Made by a program: the position numbers and the translations under genes | The notes under the pieces: generated by a model | What the model saw: the letters and a program-made list of their open reading frames with translations, nothing else | Database searches by the model: none | What the model was told of the DNA's origin: nothing | Assembly: GCA_030765055.1 (NCBI GenBank) | Contig: CM060950.1 | Coordinates: 457,809,778-457,873,777 of the forward strand | Direction of reading: 5' to 3' | DNA length: 64,000 nucleotides | DNA from: Mantis religiosa | Taxonomy: Eukaryota; Arthropoda; Insecta; Mantodea; Mantidae | Part shown: one piece after another, positions 1-12,264 of the stretch | How the letters are laid out: each line of letters starts with the position of its first letter | Numbering within the stretch: the first letter of the stretch is position 1

Positions 1-86
1 GACCTATGTAAGGATTTCTGTGGCCGTTTTCCGGAAGACATTTTCACACGAGTGGTGCAATCTGTCCTTTTCTGCAGCAACAAAAA

Positions 87-402
87 CTGCACTCAGAGTT
101 GGAGCAAATTTACAGACGAAATGACCTTAACATTAAAGGAGCATTGGCATTTGTTCAGTTCATATACAAAATAACCTTTTGTCAGTGTTCAGTGAAGTCA
201 CAAAACATTTAAAAGTAGTCACAACTATGCCGATGACGACTGTGAAATAGAACGTTGCTTTTGCACTCTAAAAAGAATAAAAACGATTTTTAGAAATACA
301 ATGACACACGACAGTCTTAATGCCTTAGGAATGCTATCAATAAATAAGGACCTTATCAGTAACATGCAGGATTTTGATAAAAGTGATAGAAAATGTCATT
401 AA
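87..402 (+). pseudogene. hAT transposase C-terminal fragment
   Basis: Remnant of a hAT-superfamily transposase, the cut-and-paste DNA transposon enzyme. From 87 a reading frame gives a segment like LEQIYRRNDL followed by GALAFVQFIY. After a frameshift the frame from 241 reads CEIERCFCTLKRIKTIFRNT and ends at a stop at 400-402. This ERCFCTLKRIKT / LNALGMLSINK pattern matches the C-terminal dimerisation region of hAT transposases of the kind found in ZMYM/TTF-type proteins. The N-terminal zinc finger and catalytic core are missing or lie upstream of the window, so it cannot be functional. The superfamily assignment rests on motif recognition; the subfamily is uncertain. Confidence 0.75.
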
Positions 403-1541
403 ATTAAGGTGAGAAGAAAACTTAAATATGGTGAAAATATCATTATTTGCTTATTTTCATAGTTTGAGTGTGTTTTATATTAATATAAATTTGTTTTGCA
501 CAAGAAACTTATTTAAAGGGCCTAAAAGTGGGTTTAAATTACATGCTGCAGAGTAGGTCACGCCCCGTTTTCACTCTCTGGCTCCTCTCAGAACTTTTTG
601 TGATATTTTATGTTTAGGGCTATTTTCTTCCGCATTTTACACAAGCTGTTTTTTATTGCTGTTTAACTTTTATCCTTTTATTTTTTTATTTTTTGGCATC
701 CTAGGGTTCTAAAAGCGTGTTTTGTTATTGAATGAGGAAAATAGCTAGATCTTCTGCTTAAGGGTTCAGAAAAAGGTCTGGAGGTCCTGGTAAGAAGAAA
801 AAGGCTAATATAAATAATGAGAACCGTGAAAATAACTCAGAACTTGAAAACTGTACAACACCTAGTGATGATCAAAGTGTTAGGTTAGGGGATACAGCTC
901 CACATGGTTTTGTTGTTCCAAACAAAAGCCCTTTTAGGTATAATTTTTTTTTAACTAAATGGACCAATATCGTGTTACCAAGGCTGATATGGAGGCAGAA
1001 CACATCTATAAATGTGCTAGACAGAAGAGACGGAACAACAAGAGGAGTAGAGAAGATGATTACAACAATGAGTATGGGGCAAGAATGTTTTAACAGACTT
1101 TGAGTAGCATAAAACTTTAAGCTCATTTTCCCGTAACTTTTGTTTTTGTAAGCCTTATGTACATTTTTTTAAACTACTTATCCGAGAACAATGAAATTCT
1201 CTCAGGCTGTTTCCCTGACACATATTTATAAACTGACATTGTTTTAAACACTTACCTGTTATTATGAAGGAAACTGATAATTGTTTTTCTTTCCAAGTGT
1301 ACCAAAAAGTATTATTATCAAAAAGTTATTACATTTACACTTGTAATGCTATATACTCACAAAATGTGGCTTTACTGCCCAATAGTGTCAGTATATGTGA
1401 TAGGAAAATCATTGCTGTATTCTTTATAGTTCTGAAATGGTACATTGGAAATGCCAAATTTAACATGGCGGAGATAGAAGGTGCCTTCTCCCATTAAAGA
1501 ATAGAAGACTTGATTTTGTACGATACATTGTCAAAAAAATG
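403..1541. other. AT-rich spacer, nothing recognised
   Basis: About 1.1 kb without a recognisable coding region, RNA or transposon domain. Short open frames, for example around 1264-1497 on the plus strand, show no motif and are what AT-rich random sequence would give. The stretch ends at a 29-bp motif that recurs at 27.2 kb, so part of it may be transposon interior that I cannot identify. Confidence 0.5.
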
Positions 1542-1570
1542 TGATCATTATTTATTGAACAGCCCTCGTA
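1542..1570 (-). repeat. Transposon end motif, copy 1
   Basis: Ends in TTTATTGAACAGCCCTCGTA, identical over 20 bases to 27216-27235. A further 9 bases upstream also match with two differences. Read on the minus strand it begins TACGAGGGCTGTTC, the look of a terminal inverted repeat of a Tc1/mariner or related DDE transposon. No partner end was found on the other side, so the limits of this element are unknown. Confidence 0.5.
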
Positions 1571-2059
1571 TACATGTTCAAAATGAAAATGTTATGCCTT
1601 GGCATATTTTAAAATGAAGGTTATCTCTAGTTGATGCTGTAAGACACAAACAGAACATTTCCACATTCGACGGGGACATTCGTCGATTTTTGCGGTCACT
1701 AATGCTTCCTCCAACATTATATTGTTGAGCCTTGGTAATAGATTGTAATACCTAACAACAGCATCATGAGAACAAGCACCTGAAAATGAGAGAAAGGCAT
1801 AATTAATTAGTGTACTCCTTGAGAAGATCAGTTCTTTAACTAAATAAAATATACCAAAAGGTTTACGAGAAACAACGGGGATATATGTTCTTGTAGAAAC
1901 ATCTGACAGATACGCAAAAAGCCAAATGATAGGTTTTTAAAACTATGTAACTAAGCGATACTTCATTGTCATTAGTACTTCTGTATAAATTCTACTGAAA
2001 ACTTATTTTGCTTTGAACGTCATTTGTCTGACCTAATATCTCGAGCTTATCTTCAGTAA

Positions 2060-2643
2060 TCATCCTCATTCAAGACAAGAGTTCAGTGCGTTCAGTGCCA
2101 TAGAGGGATAATCGTTGACCCAAATATTTCGCGACTTGTTTGCGATCAATTAGTAAATCAAAAGCGAGTATGATCTTCATCTGATAAGATAATCTTCTAT
2201 CAGAAATCAAACCCGTCGTATTTATGTTCTTTTGCAAAAGCAACTCCTTCCTATCTGTTGATTTTACTGATGTATGGTTTTCTACGGGCTGTTCGGCCTC
2301 CATACTCAGCTTCATAAAGCACGTTTCTTATAGTTTGTGCAGAAACGGACTTATCTGTGTTTGTTTGAACTGCAACAGCCAGTTTTGGAGCACTTAGTTT
2401 AGGTTTTTTATTGACTTCTCTAAGTAACTGTCGTTTCTCCATCTCGGATAGAACTGCAGGACGACCGTTTCTTGATTGATCTTCGTAAGTTTTGTTCTTA
2501 TCCAAAATATATATAATAGTCGTCACTGTACTGGTAGGTCTTCCAATGGTTTATCCAATATCTTGAATTTTTTTTCCTTTTTTAAATAACCTGATGCAAA
2601 TTTCTTTATCTTCATTTTTAGTTTCACGACATTTTTTACTCAT
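2060..2643 (-). pseudogene. Tc1-like transposase, N-terminal half
   Basis: Degenerate Tc1/mariner-superfamily transposase on the minus strand. A start codon lies at the complement of 2641-2643. After one in-frame stop, the 91-residue open section to 2251 contains GRPAVLSEMEKRQLLREV, then SVSAQTIRNVLYEAEYGGR and ARRKPYISKINR. These are the paired helix-turn-helix DNA-binding domains and linker of Tc1 transposases. Below 2251 the frame is full of stops, but an LSDEDHTRF segment resembles the first catalytic aspartate region (normally WSDE). The DDE core beyond that is missing. It is a dead copy. The overlapping 2070-2315 frame is a shadow. Confidence 0.85.
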
Positions 2644-2948
2644 ATTACTTAAATAGCATTCAACGGCTTTAAAAACAGATGGAACTGTCAGGGTGAAACA
2701 CAACTGCATAAGAAAAGGGAAGGACTGTGTGTGAGCGAGGCACCATACCTGGTATCTTGTTTACTACACGAATACTTGTTTGAGATGAAATGGGATATGA
2801 TTTTAAATAACGCAGATCTGTTCACTAGTTAATCAATATATGAACCCCAATTGTGTTTTACTTTTAAATCTAGATATGAACCAATGTAAGGAAATAGTTA
2901 TTGTTTGTTTCTTATCTATATCTTTCTGATTGTGCTTGATATATTCTA

Positions 2949-3134
2949 TGGACTATGAATGAGTCAAATGAGTCCAGGGTCCATGCAGCTTAGAGTTACT
3001 CGACATTTGTCTTGAAGGATAAGGTAAAACCCCGGGAAATCCCTTATCCAGGTAACTCACCCTGACCGAGATTCGAACTCGGGGCCTCTTGAACGTGAGG
3101 CAGACACTCTACCATCTAAGCTACCGAGGCGGGC
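2949..3134 (-). mobile_element. tRNA-derived SINE copy A, 3' truncated
   Basis: Copy of the main SINE of this window, head at 3134 reading leftwards. The tRNA-like head has the B-box GTTCGAATC (as its complement near 3073) and the A-box side next to CTACCGAGGCGGGC at 3121-3134. The body contains the conserved motif with TTATCC and GAGTTAC. The 3' end is shortened and rearranged compared with the copies at 32.2, 55.3 and 60.6 kb: the segment with CGTTGGAGGACGTAAATT is absent. No clear target-site duplication was found. Confidence 0.85.
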
Positions 3135-3189
3135 CCTGTATTTAACACTGTGCTTTATGATTGAAGAAAAATGCTTGTTTTTACCACTC

Positions 3190-3570
3190 ACGATCAAACA
3201 TCAATTACATGCGCTACAGTCCTTCCCATACAATCTGTCGCTTCATCTATTGAAACCCATATTCTGTTGTCGGACATAGATTTCTAATATGCTGAAGCAC
3301 GTCTTCGTAGCACAGCCTTAAGTATTCCTTGCGTATTGTGGACTCGGAAAGCTTATTTTTCCTGTATATTTGTCTAAAAACTGCTTGAAATAACTATTTT
3401 CTACTTTCCAGGACATGTTTGTTCCCACCATCACGTTGCATACAAAACTACTGTATCTGTCTGCATTAACGTTAGACGCTGAAGGTACATTTCTCTCTCT
3501 GTCTGTGTTTATTTACAGAACGAGTTGATGTCTCAGTTGATCATCTATACCTCCTGCACGCACAACTAAT
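3190..3570 (-). pseudogene. hAT transposase fragment
   Basis: Minus-strand remnant of a hAT transposase. Around 3200-3260 the translation gives VSIDEATDCMGR, matching the V-S-I-D-E-T-T-D motif of the same family at 50.3-52.6 kb. Upstream (3300-3530 on the plus coordinates) a frame reads ENSYFKQFLDKYTGK, which resembles the segment before the catalytic domain in that family. Frameshifts and stops interrupt it. Only the first third of the protein is represented. Confidence 0.65.
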
Positions 3571-6500
3571 TTCACAAATTTTTGGCTGAACTTCCGGGAC
3601 CTACCTATAAGAAATGTTTAAATGTATAATGAAGGATCATCTAGATTATAAGAAGTAAATGGAGCTAGGTCAGGCATCTCGCAAATTTATTTTGTGTGCT
3701 AAAACCTCTTGGGATGCTACAAAGAGTAATTACATATGTAACATGATTTCCCATGTTGAACCATAGAGAGAGCATAAATTTTATGCTGGGTACGAAGACT
3801 GTCTTTCCATAAACTATACATACTAGTGAACTCGTTCCACAAGAATAAGAACATTTCTGAATTATCTTTTAGAGATTAGTATTGGATTACAAGCTCACCC
3901 TTTCAGAAGGTTTGGAAAAATCTCAGTTAACGGGTAAAATTCCTCCGCCACAGATTACTACATGCCCTTTCTCCGATACCATTGCGCATTGGTTACTAGA
4001 TTAATGAAGTTCTTAACCTCTCTACTGATTTCTAATTACAAATACGAGCTTCTCATGTACTTTAGGTGAAATATTTTGTTAATTACAAAGCAAAACTGAA
4101 ACATCTTAGGCATTTAATGTTAAATAGAGCAATAGCAAAAACTAAATATTTGGATTATACATATATTTATTCACTGTTTAACGCAAAAACAAATAGATAC
4201 CACACTATGTCACACAAGGTAGATTAGTTGCTTGCTGAAGCGTTTATTAAAAACAAATAAAAGTAAAAAGAAATACACATATTTAAGCGTTAAATAGGCA
4301 AGGCTGTCGATTAACACTACTTATGTATTTTCACCTAACATCCAATAAATGAGAAAAAGGCAACACTTCTTTTGGCAACAGATGTTATGTAGAAGGTATG
4401 AATGTGTAAAAGGTAATGTAAGGTAACGATAGATGGGACAGGAAAGTGATTGTGTTCCGTAATTAATCACTATTATAATAAACCATCAATTACAGTTTGT
4501 ACAAAACAAACGTGTTAAATTGTGATGACAAAAACAATTTAGAAATAAAGTGAAGATACCTAAATATAGTATAGAGTTCTTCTTCTGTAAACTTTACTGA
4601 ACAGGACAACACTTGCTTGATTGTTATATCCGAAATATAATGCGACGAACGGTCGGAGGAGATTCCTTAACATAACATTAAGGAAAGAAATACAGTAATA
4701 AAGTGGTTTCAGGATATCTTTTATCTTTGATTCTCTAATGTTCGAGGTACACATATAAGCGGTCCACAGCTCAAAGCAGTTTAAAATATTCGCTGCTCTC
4801 TGAAAACGTTGTCAAAACTACAATACTTACACAATAATGGAACATTTTTCTGTAGGTACAGTGCAAGGTCCCTTCCATAATACTGGTGGACAGCGTAGCA
4901 ATATATACGTACATATCGGTACGAGTATCCGTTTAAGTCTTTAGTGTAGAGGAGGGGACGTAGTACACAGATAACATGTTTTCATTCCATAAAAGGTTCC
5001 TAACGTGACTGTCAAATGAAACACCAATAACTTGTTGATTTGAGCATCTTACTAAACCGGTGTAGACAGAGTGATATTCGCACTTTATTTCAGGAAGTTA
5101 GGGCCAAATAGCGATTGTTTGTTTTTGAAAAGTCACGTTTCATTGTGTCTCAGAATAGCCAAGTCTGCATTGTATGTGGGCTTTAGGACTACACTATAAG
5201 GGATTTCCCAAAATATTTTGAAAGCGTGGCTGCTGCTATGTTAGCTTTTGTATTCAGCTATGCATTTGCGCCAGATTAAGATAGTCAAGTGATTGGAGCT
5301 GAAATCCTAAATGTTTCCAACATTGAACGACGTTTCTGTAGCCAAATTTGCTGATAATGAGCAAATGGTTACCATACATATCTTATATTAGGATATCTTT
5401 GGCACGAATAAATAAGGGAACACTTCAGTGGCTTATCATTGGGCATTAATGAAGAACTTACTTTGAGTCACCATAATGCTAAAGCAATATGAACGATGTT
5501 CTGCAAATGCGTGACATTGCGACAGTGAGAAAGTAATGTCACAACTTGATATTTAGCGTGAACGTTTATAACAAGTCTCACATAATCAAGAAAAGAATCG
5601 ATTCAAAACAGCCGATAATATAACATTGTATAGAGCCTATAAAGTGATGTAGTTTCAAAGAATATACGTTTATAGAAAAAATAATTGAAGTTTACATATA
5701 AGTGGGTCATATAGCATAACTTTAGGAGCTGCAAATCTCTGATAATTTATCCTTTGAAAGGGAAATACAATTAGCACATCTAGCCGTGTAAACATATTTA
5801 AGTACCGTATAAAAGTTTCCAAGTTTTTCCTCAATTATTCTTCATCTATCAATATGAAGGATAAATGAACATTTCCTTTCAAATCGTTTTCAGCGTCTCT
5901 GAACTCAAGACTACGAAGTAATGCCTCTATTTCATCTCTTCCTGTTAGCATGCAGTAACCACAGTTGGAGTAACGCTATTGTGAAATAAACCGTAGCTGT
6001 GTTTACGACAACCAAAGTATACACTCTAGCAGAAAGTACCACACTGAAAAAAAAAGTATCAAGCATGTAAAGCATCTTAGTTTTATATGTTTATATAAGT
6101 GTCATATACTCCGTATACTCTAATATATACATTTTCGTTGCAGCATTTTTAGCATGTGAAACGTAACGAGCTCTTGTCATTTCAGAGAGTAAGAAGAATA
6201 TTTGTATGTACATATTTTAATAATAATCCTCCACTTTCTGGCACATATATTTATGAGATTAGAAATTCATTTGTGTAGTCATATGATTTTCTCAGTACAC
6301 TTTTATACAAAATATTCTTAGGGACGTTAATTCCTCTATCTACTTTTATTTTCCTTTTGCTTAGACGATTGCAGAAATAGCTGTATTATTTAATTTCTTA
6401 TAGGAATAAGTATTCAACCCGAATTACAGTTTTACTTGCTTATACAGCTATACGTGCTATTTCTAATAAATATAGCCTTAGCTCGAATAAATAATATAAA

Positions 6501-7518
6501 ATTCTGACTGCTCCCTCCTTCAAATTTATTTTTTGGAAAACCCGTCGGAGGAGCACGGAGAGACTGAACCGTTTACGCTTCTTTTTTGAAAAGGGAAATA
6601 GGGTAGGATTAAACAATGTATATTTTGTTTAAAACTGTGACTATGACATATCTTAAATTGTAAGTTTATTGGTTTGTTCAGGACATAAAAAATGAATGAC
6701 TTCCCATTTGAGAAAAATATAAGTGTTGGAAATTTAGATTTCTCGGAAATGGTTCTTTCCAAAGTAAAATTAAATGTATTTGACGTAAGTTTTATGAGCA
6801 TCTGTTTTAGCAAGATATATATTTTATGTGCAGTAAGCTTTTGACTGTCTCTTAGGTTTTATTAGCTATCTAAAAATCATATCAAATTACGGGATTTCCG
6901 AGAACATTTGCTGAAAATTTAAGTTATAGCTACGTTGCATATGTCATAACAATGCCTTAAACATGGTATGGTATGAATAAATGTGTATGCCAAATATACT
7001 GAATCGAACATTTCGTTGCCTTTGGCGCTTCAATTTGAAAGTGCCCAAAATGCCCCGTTCTATACTTGACACTCCATTTTGTGACCTGTAAAAAACAAAT
7101 AATATATAGGACAATAAAAAACTATGCTGTAGGCACGTAATTAATCTATCCAATAATATAAAAAGTTTATCAGAACATTTCGGAATTTAGTACACAAAAC
7201 TGTGGCTTATTAAAAAGAAAAGAACGCACAAATTTAGGGGCGAACCCGCTACCAGTAGCAGTATTTTTATTTCCCAAAATACTCCATTATGGTTAATACA
7301 TTCCCTCAATGATGTTACGATGATATATCTATGAAAGGCAACAGAATGAACCAAAACAAATAATCTCAAAGTAAAAAATGGGATATAAAGAAAGAATAAG
7401 GAGGGAGATAGGGATCGAGTAGGAGGGTGCTATGAAAAACCAACAAAAACGGAGGAATGTGAGAATATTACTAATGATAATTTTAAAAGTGAAAGAAAAT
7501 AGTATGAGATTTGCTTAA
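3571..7518. other. 4-kb AT-rich stretch, nothing recognised
   Basis: No protein domain, RNA gene, long repeat or transposon end was recognised in this nearly 4-kb AT-rich stretch. Open frames such as 6526-6813 and 7187-7369 (minus) have no recognisable motif and look like chance products of low GC. Very old transposon sequence or host intergenic or intronic sequence are both possible. Confidence 0.5.
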
Positions 7519-9845
7519 ATAAATGCCCAAAATAGTAAAATAGTTATGGCGAAAAACCGGAAACTTATAAAAGAATTAACATTAGACGAACTTTGCATAC
7601 AAGAACCCTATACGTTAAAAGGTAAAATGCCGATAAAGTAAGAGTAATCTCTGAACTACAGAACCCAAAACAGCAATTATAACAGCTAACAAAAACTTCT
7701 AGTTGCCAACATTTCCAAACTATGTGAAGAACACATGATATACAAGAAATGACATATAAAGAAGTTATTAATATTGTCTGCAATCAATGTAATCAGTATA
7801 AGGACAACATAGATGCACATTTCAAGAAAATAAAAATGGTACTAGACACCTATATAAATGAAAAGATAATTTTCAGCATGGATGTCAACGCAAAATGAAC
7901 TTTTGGAGAAGCAAAAATCCAGATAATAGAGTAAAACAAATGAAATAGTGAATACATACATAAAACTGAAGTCATGAATGAGGACAATAAATCATACCTC
8001 TTCAAAAATTGCGCTGGAGCAGAAGAAATTATAGACATAACCTTAACGCAGGGTAATATATCAAGCACATTTTTAATTGGACGGTTACAGAAAATGCAAC
8101 GGCAAGCGATCATAACCTAATCATTTTAGATTATGAGCTAATACCAAAGTCATATTATGAACTTATAAGGAAAGAGATGAGATATAACACTAAAACGGCG
8201 AATGGGGATAAAGGGAGGGAAGAATTTGAAGTATCAACTTTTGATGTGATAGTTGTAAGTAAAAAACCTTAAAATTATAACTAAGAGAATTCAGGAATTA
8301 ATTAAGAAAGTTATACCTAAAACGGGGTTGACAATAAAGTAAATCGACTATGGAATGATAAATTATATAAATTACGAAGGAAGATAGGGAAAGCAAGAAG
8401 AATTTATCAGAAATCTGTGGTATGTTCAGAAGGGGATAGGAATTGAAAAATTCAGAAGGAAGGAATAGAAAATTGTAAAATGCTGTTGGAAAATTCGAGG
8501 AAGAACTCATGTGGAATTTATGTATGTAGATAAAGAACTGACTGATAATGTGTAGGGTAACCTGTATAAGATTATTATGGAGAAAGTACGAGTACATGAA
8601 TTTATTTCTACCCTGAAAAGACAAGATGGACAAAAAGCAAAAACATGGAAAGAATCAATTAATTTTGTGTTAGAAGAGCTGCTACCGCGTGATAGAATGG
8701 AAGATGAGCAACAGGAACACAAATGATAAAGACGCGACGATGAAGAAGAATACTTAGGATAAGCATATGACATTGCTGAAGTAAAGATTTTCATGAGGCA
8801 AGGAAAGAAGAATAGATATCTAGGACGAGATGGAATAGTATTAGAGGTAATAAAAAATCTGGAAGATAAAATAGCATCAGCATTAACAGGGCTATTAAAT
8901 GTATGCCTACTTTTAGAATGAATTCTCTATTGCTGAAAGGAAGCCAAGTTGTTCTCACGGAAGGGAAAGACAAGAACCTATCAGAGGTAAAATTGTGTGG
9001 GCCAATTTGCTTGCTTAAAACATTTGGAAAAGTACAGGAACGACTTTTATGTAAGCGCATTTTGGAATATAGAGTTATGATAGGTTTGGATGATAAGCAA
9101 TTCGGTTTCAGAAAACATCCACGGATGTGCAATTTACTATGCAATAAAAAGAATAAATGCAAGTAAACACAAAATGTTGATAGGTTTCCTCTTCTATTCA
9201 GGGATCTTTTGATAATTTATATTGGTCAGAACACTTTATTAACAATGAGAGATAAGAATTAATTAAGGTATCTGTATAACATCATAAAAACTACTGTGCG
9301 GATAGAAGAGTTTATGTCGAAATCACTTCAAGAAAATAGTCAGAGATATTAATAAAAGATGCCCACAGGGGTCCGTTTTAGGGTCCTTATTTTGATATAG
9401 TAACAGAAGCAATAAAAGAGGAAATTAGTAATATGAAAAAGGTGGAGTATCAGATAATTGTTTACTCTCACGATCGAATGATTATGGTAGAAGCAAAGAA
9501 TACATTAGAACTAGAACATAAATCTAAGCAGGTAACTGACACTCTTAAACAGTGGTGTACAAGAACCATTTTAAAATTAGTCCCACATAAATCAGCATAT
9601 ATGATGTTTAAGGGAGAAGACAAACGAAATCTCACAACCAAAATCTATAACGTAAATATAAAATTGACACAAAACGTTTAAATATTTAGGCATATAATTA
9701 CATGGAAGTTTACTTCTAAACAGCCACATGAAGTTTGTAAAAGAAAGGGCACTAAATGTCGTTATTAAATTAGCCTTCTTTGTGCAAAATAGTTACAGAA
9801 TTACTTTCATAGTAACGACTATATACCATATGAGTCTTTTAATAG
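7519..9845 (+). pseudogene. LINE ORF2 part 1: endonuclease and RT
   Basis: The endonuclease part begins INAQNSKIVMAKNRKLIKEL, then DELCIQEPYTLKGK (the catalytic glutamate motif) from 7519. Further on come FSMDVNAK near 7875 and SDHNLIILDY near 8110, the conserved Asn/Asp and SDH motifs of AP-type endonucleases. The reverse transcriptase region shows CGPICLLKTFGKVQERLLCK (8994-9050), LDDKQFGFRKH, then CPQGSVLGP near 9360. The catalytic YADD box is degraded to YSHD in the frame from 9433. The segment FVKERALNVVIKLAF at 9730 is the thumb-like region. Frameshifts and stops occur throughout, so the call rests on motif order. Confidence 0.85.
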
Positions 9846-10350
9846 TGTCGCGACGAAAAGCACATAAAGTTCGGTGCCGAGAGATAAGCGCGGCTTGTGT
9901 ACACAAAGAGCCTACCGATAAAGATAACAGTTGGATAGTATATAACTGAGATAAGACTTACCAACACAGATAAGTGAGGTAATTGGAACATTCTGGTGCC
10001 GTCTTGATTGTTTTATAGAACTTTCGGTGTCTTGTTTATTCCAGAAATATGTAGTGATTGTTAAAGAAATCTCTGGAATTTATCAATGAGGTATTTAAGA
10101 AGGCGATGACTCGCCAAGAATCAGCCGTGAACAGTAGTAAACAGGGGAGTAAACCGCCGTAGACTGTTGTAATGAGATCTGATGCAAAGTGTTGTAATCA
10201 GAATGCTATTTGGTCATCGACATTGGTAGACTGTGTGTATGTGCCTCAATGCTGTTACGTGAAAACTAAACACTGTATTTCTACCAAAATAAAGAACATT
10301 TGGAATATCTGTAACTCGGATTTTTAATTCTACGAACCCACAAAGTCACA
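9846..10350 (+). mobile_element. Solo LTR related to the 19-24 kb Gypsy element
   Basis: Starts TGTCGCGACG and ends ACGAACCCACAAAGTCACA. The LTR of the reverse-strand Gypsy-type element at 23338-23715 starts TGTCGCGA and ends with the same ACGAACCCACAAAGTCACA. Both carry AAATAAAGAACATTTTG-like sequence (polyadenylation signal AATAAA) shortly before the end. This copy is 505 bp against 378 bp, so it is a related subfamily rather than the same one. It is flanked by ATAG on both sides (842-845 and 10351-10354), a 4-bp target duplication that could be 5 bp (AATAG). A TATTTAAGAAGG box near 10092 may be its promoter. No internal sequence remains, as expected after LTR-LTR recombination. Confidence 0.85.
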
Positions 10351-10699
10351 ATAGCAACAATAGGATATTTCGTAATTACATGGGCACATACTGTAAGGAT
10401 TAATCCAAAAATCTCAGAGGCAAATATTACTTTTCAGCAGCGGAGCTACAAATACGACTTCTACTTTGGCTCCTCAAATTGTCACGGGAATTTGACCTAT
10501 TGACCAAATAAATAGATTAAGGGCTGCAACTTACTTGTTTAAGAAGGAAGAATATAGAAAAAATTTTAAAATATGGGATAAAAAGCTGTACCCACTAAGA
10601 AAAAGTGGGCATTATTTAATACAGGAATGGCAAGAAGAATAGGATGATGCACACATAGGAAGAAGACTACACGTTAAGGAGAGGCTGAAATTGGAATAT
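10351..10699 (+). pseudogene. LINE ORF2 part 2: RT C-terminal side
   Basis: Continues the LINE after the solo LTR in the same frame: ITWAHTVRINPKISE matches the region after the RT thumb of R1-like elements (usual form AAGxWAHRxxNPKI). The following frame with LLLWLLKLSREFDLLTK corresponds to the PLDLE motif region. Near 10613 a frame reads IQEWQEE and later HVKERLKLEY, just before the second insertion. Stops and small shifts are present. Confidence 0.75.
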
Positions 10700-11069
10700 T
10701 GTCGAACCTTTGATTTACGTTGTACATGTGACTTCACCTCTGGTGGCGAGATAGGAAGTGTATGACGGTTGATGAGTGTCTGTGTAGCCAGCCTTCGCCT
10801 AGGATGAGCGTCTTGCCTCGGGCTTATCAGGAATGAGGTCCATTGAGCCATGTTTTTGCAATTGTGTCTTATAAGTAAATCTCATTTGTGTTAATCATGG
10901 TTTAGTGCATTAGTGTAGTCATTCCTTCACAGGGAAATAACTAAAAATCCCAGGCTTTCCTGCCAAGTATGTGTTTATGATTATCATCTGAGTTACGCTT
11001 TCTCTCCATCCGTTCAGGCCACTTGTTAGCAAGCCTCAATCCAAACCCATCCATGGCCAGGACCTGACA
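10700..11069 (+). repeat. 5' LTR of the nested LTR element
   Basis: Direct repeat of 13915-14285. Shared landmarks are TCACCTCTGGTGGCGAGATA, then GTTAATCATGGTTTAGTGC, CATCTGAGTTACGCTTTCTC and CCAGGACCTGACA at the end. A primer binding site could not be recognised just inside it, at 11070-11090. Confidence 0.85.
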
Positions 11070-12264
11070 AAGTAAAGCCACCTCCTATGCAGTCACAACC
11101 CCGCTCTCTAACTACCAAAAATCGTCAGCTTAAAGTTGTGCCGGGCAAGGGCTCACCCTGCAGTTCACTAATCACATAAATCTTCGGGTGAGAGGCGTGG
11201 TTTCCTACTACCACAGCTTTCAGAGGATACCAGCAAGGCCAGTTGGTCCTCTTAATCAGCGGTGCAAGCAACTTTGAACAGTTAAATTGTGAGTGGTGCA
11301 TCGCAACATACTGAGCAGTATTTCACCTGATACATTCTTCCTAGGTGGGATCGTGTGAAATGACAGTGTCTTTTTTTTAATCTTATGGCTAACTTTTAGA
11401 AGCAACTTTTATTTTACTTGGAACTCTCCTCCTCTTCCTTCTTCTTGTTCTAGTCCTTGTTCTTCTTCTTCTTGTAAGGATAGTAACTATAAGAATGTTA
11501 ACGGGCAGGGAGGAAAAGAAGGTAAGAAGTATTGGTGAGTTCTTGCAGAAAGTAAAAGAAAAATGGCCCAAGAATGTAAAGAACATAAGAAAGGAAGATG
11601 AGGGGGGAAAATGGGACTAATTAAGTAACAAGGAGGCATGGAGGTTAAGAGCTACCTGGCAGAGCAGAATACCAGGGTGTCATGTAAGCCAAGGTAGCAA
11701 CAATGCAAAGACAAATAAATGTAGCCAAAAGTTGTAAATTGTACCATTTTGGAATATGCACAATAAAAATCTAATCTAAATCTAATGTTCTTCTTCTTTA
11801 ACTTTCCTGGTTGTACCACTATAGTGGTGTTAGGAGATTCTTCTTCCTCTATCCCTTTTAAAGTCGGGTGTGAGGAACCGAAGCTTTGGATCCATAGAGA
11901 ACCAGGACAAGTGATCAGCTCAATACCTGGTGTGAAGGTAAAGGAAGTGGATGATATACAGGATGGGAGGTGAATAAGTGCAAATAATTTTGTATATGTA
12001 TAGCACAGAACAATGCAAATAACACATAAGTGTATCTCGGTTTGTCTGCTTGCTAACAGCAATATCACAAGTAATTCACAAATTTAAAGATACCATGTTT
12101 TTTGAACGGTCCTGCGTCGTGTGCTTTCTGTATTTATACACAGCGCGCACACGAGGACACCTATGTTTACCTAACGCACAAGGTCGGCCGTCATTCAAGC
12201 GTCTTACAGCGAAGCAATAATAGACGATATTCAGCAGCAGACTGTCGTTTACAAAGTATACAAT
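11070..12264. other. Interior of the LTR element, unrecognised
   Basis: About 1.2 kb between the 5' LTR and the transposase relic. It contains a pyrimidine-rich run (TTCTTCTTCTTGTTC, 11430-11475) and no retroviral-type motif. The open frames at 11652-12068 (minus) and 11785-11973 (plus) overlap each other on opposite strands, and neither shows a domain. Confidence 0.4.

Noticed and set aside
2070..2315. 81-codon minus frame
   Set aside because: Overlaps the Tc1 frame in another phase and has no motif.
3060..3134. tRNA gene
   Set aside because: The same tRNA-like head is repeated with an identical non-tRNA body in several places, some with target duplications; it is a SINE.
7187..8794. Minus-strand frames over the LINE (for example 7850-8113, 8298-8633)
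   Set aside because: The plus strand carries ordered endonuclease and RT motifs; the minus frames are shadows.
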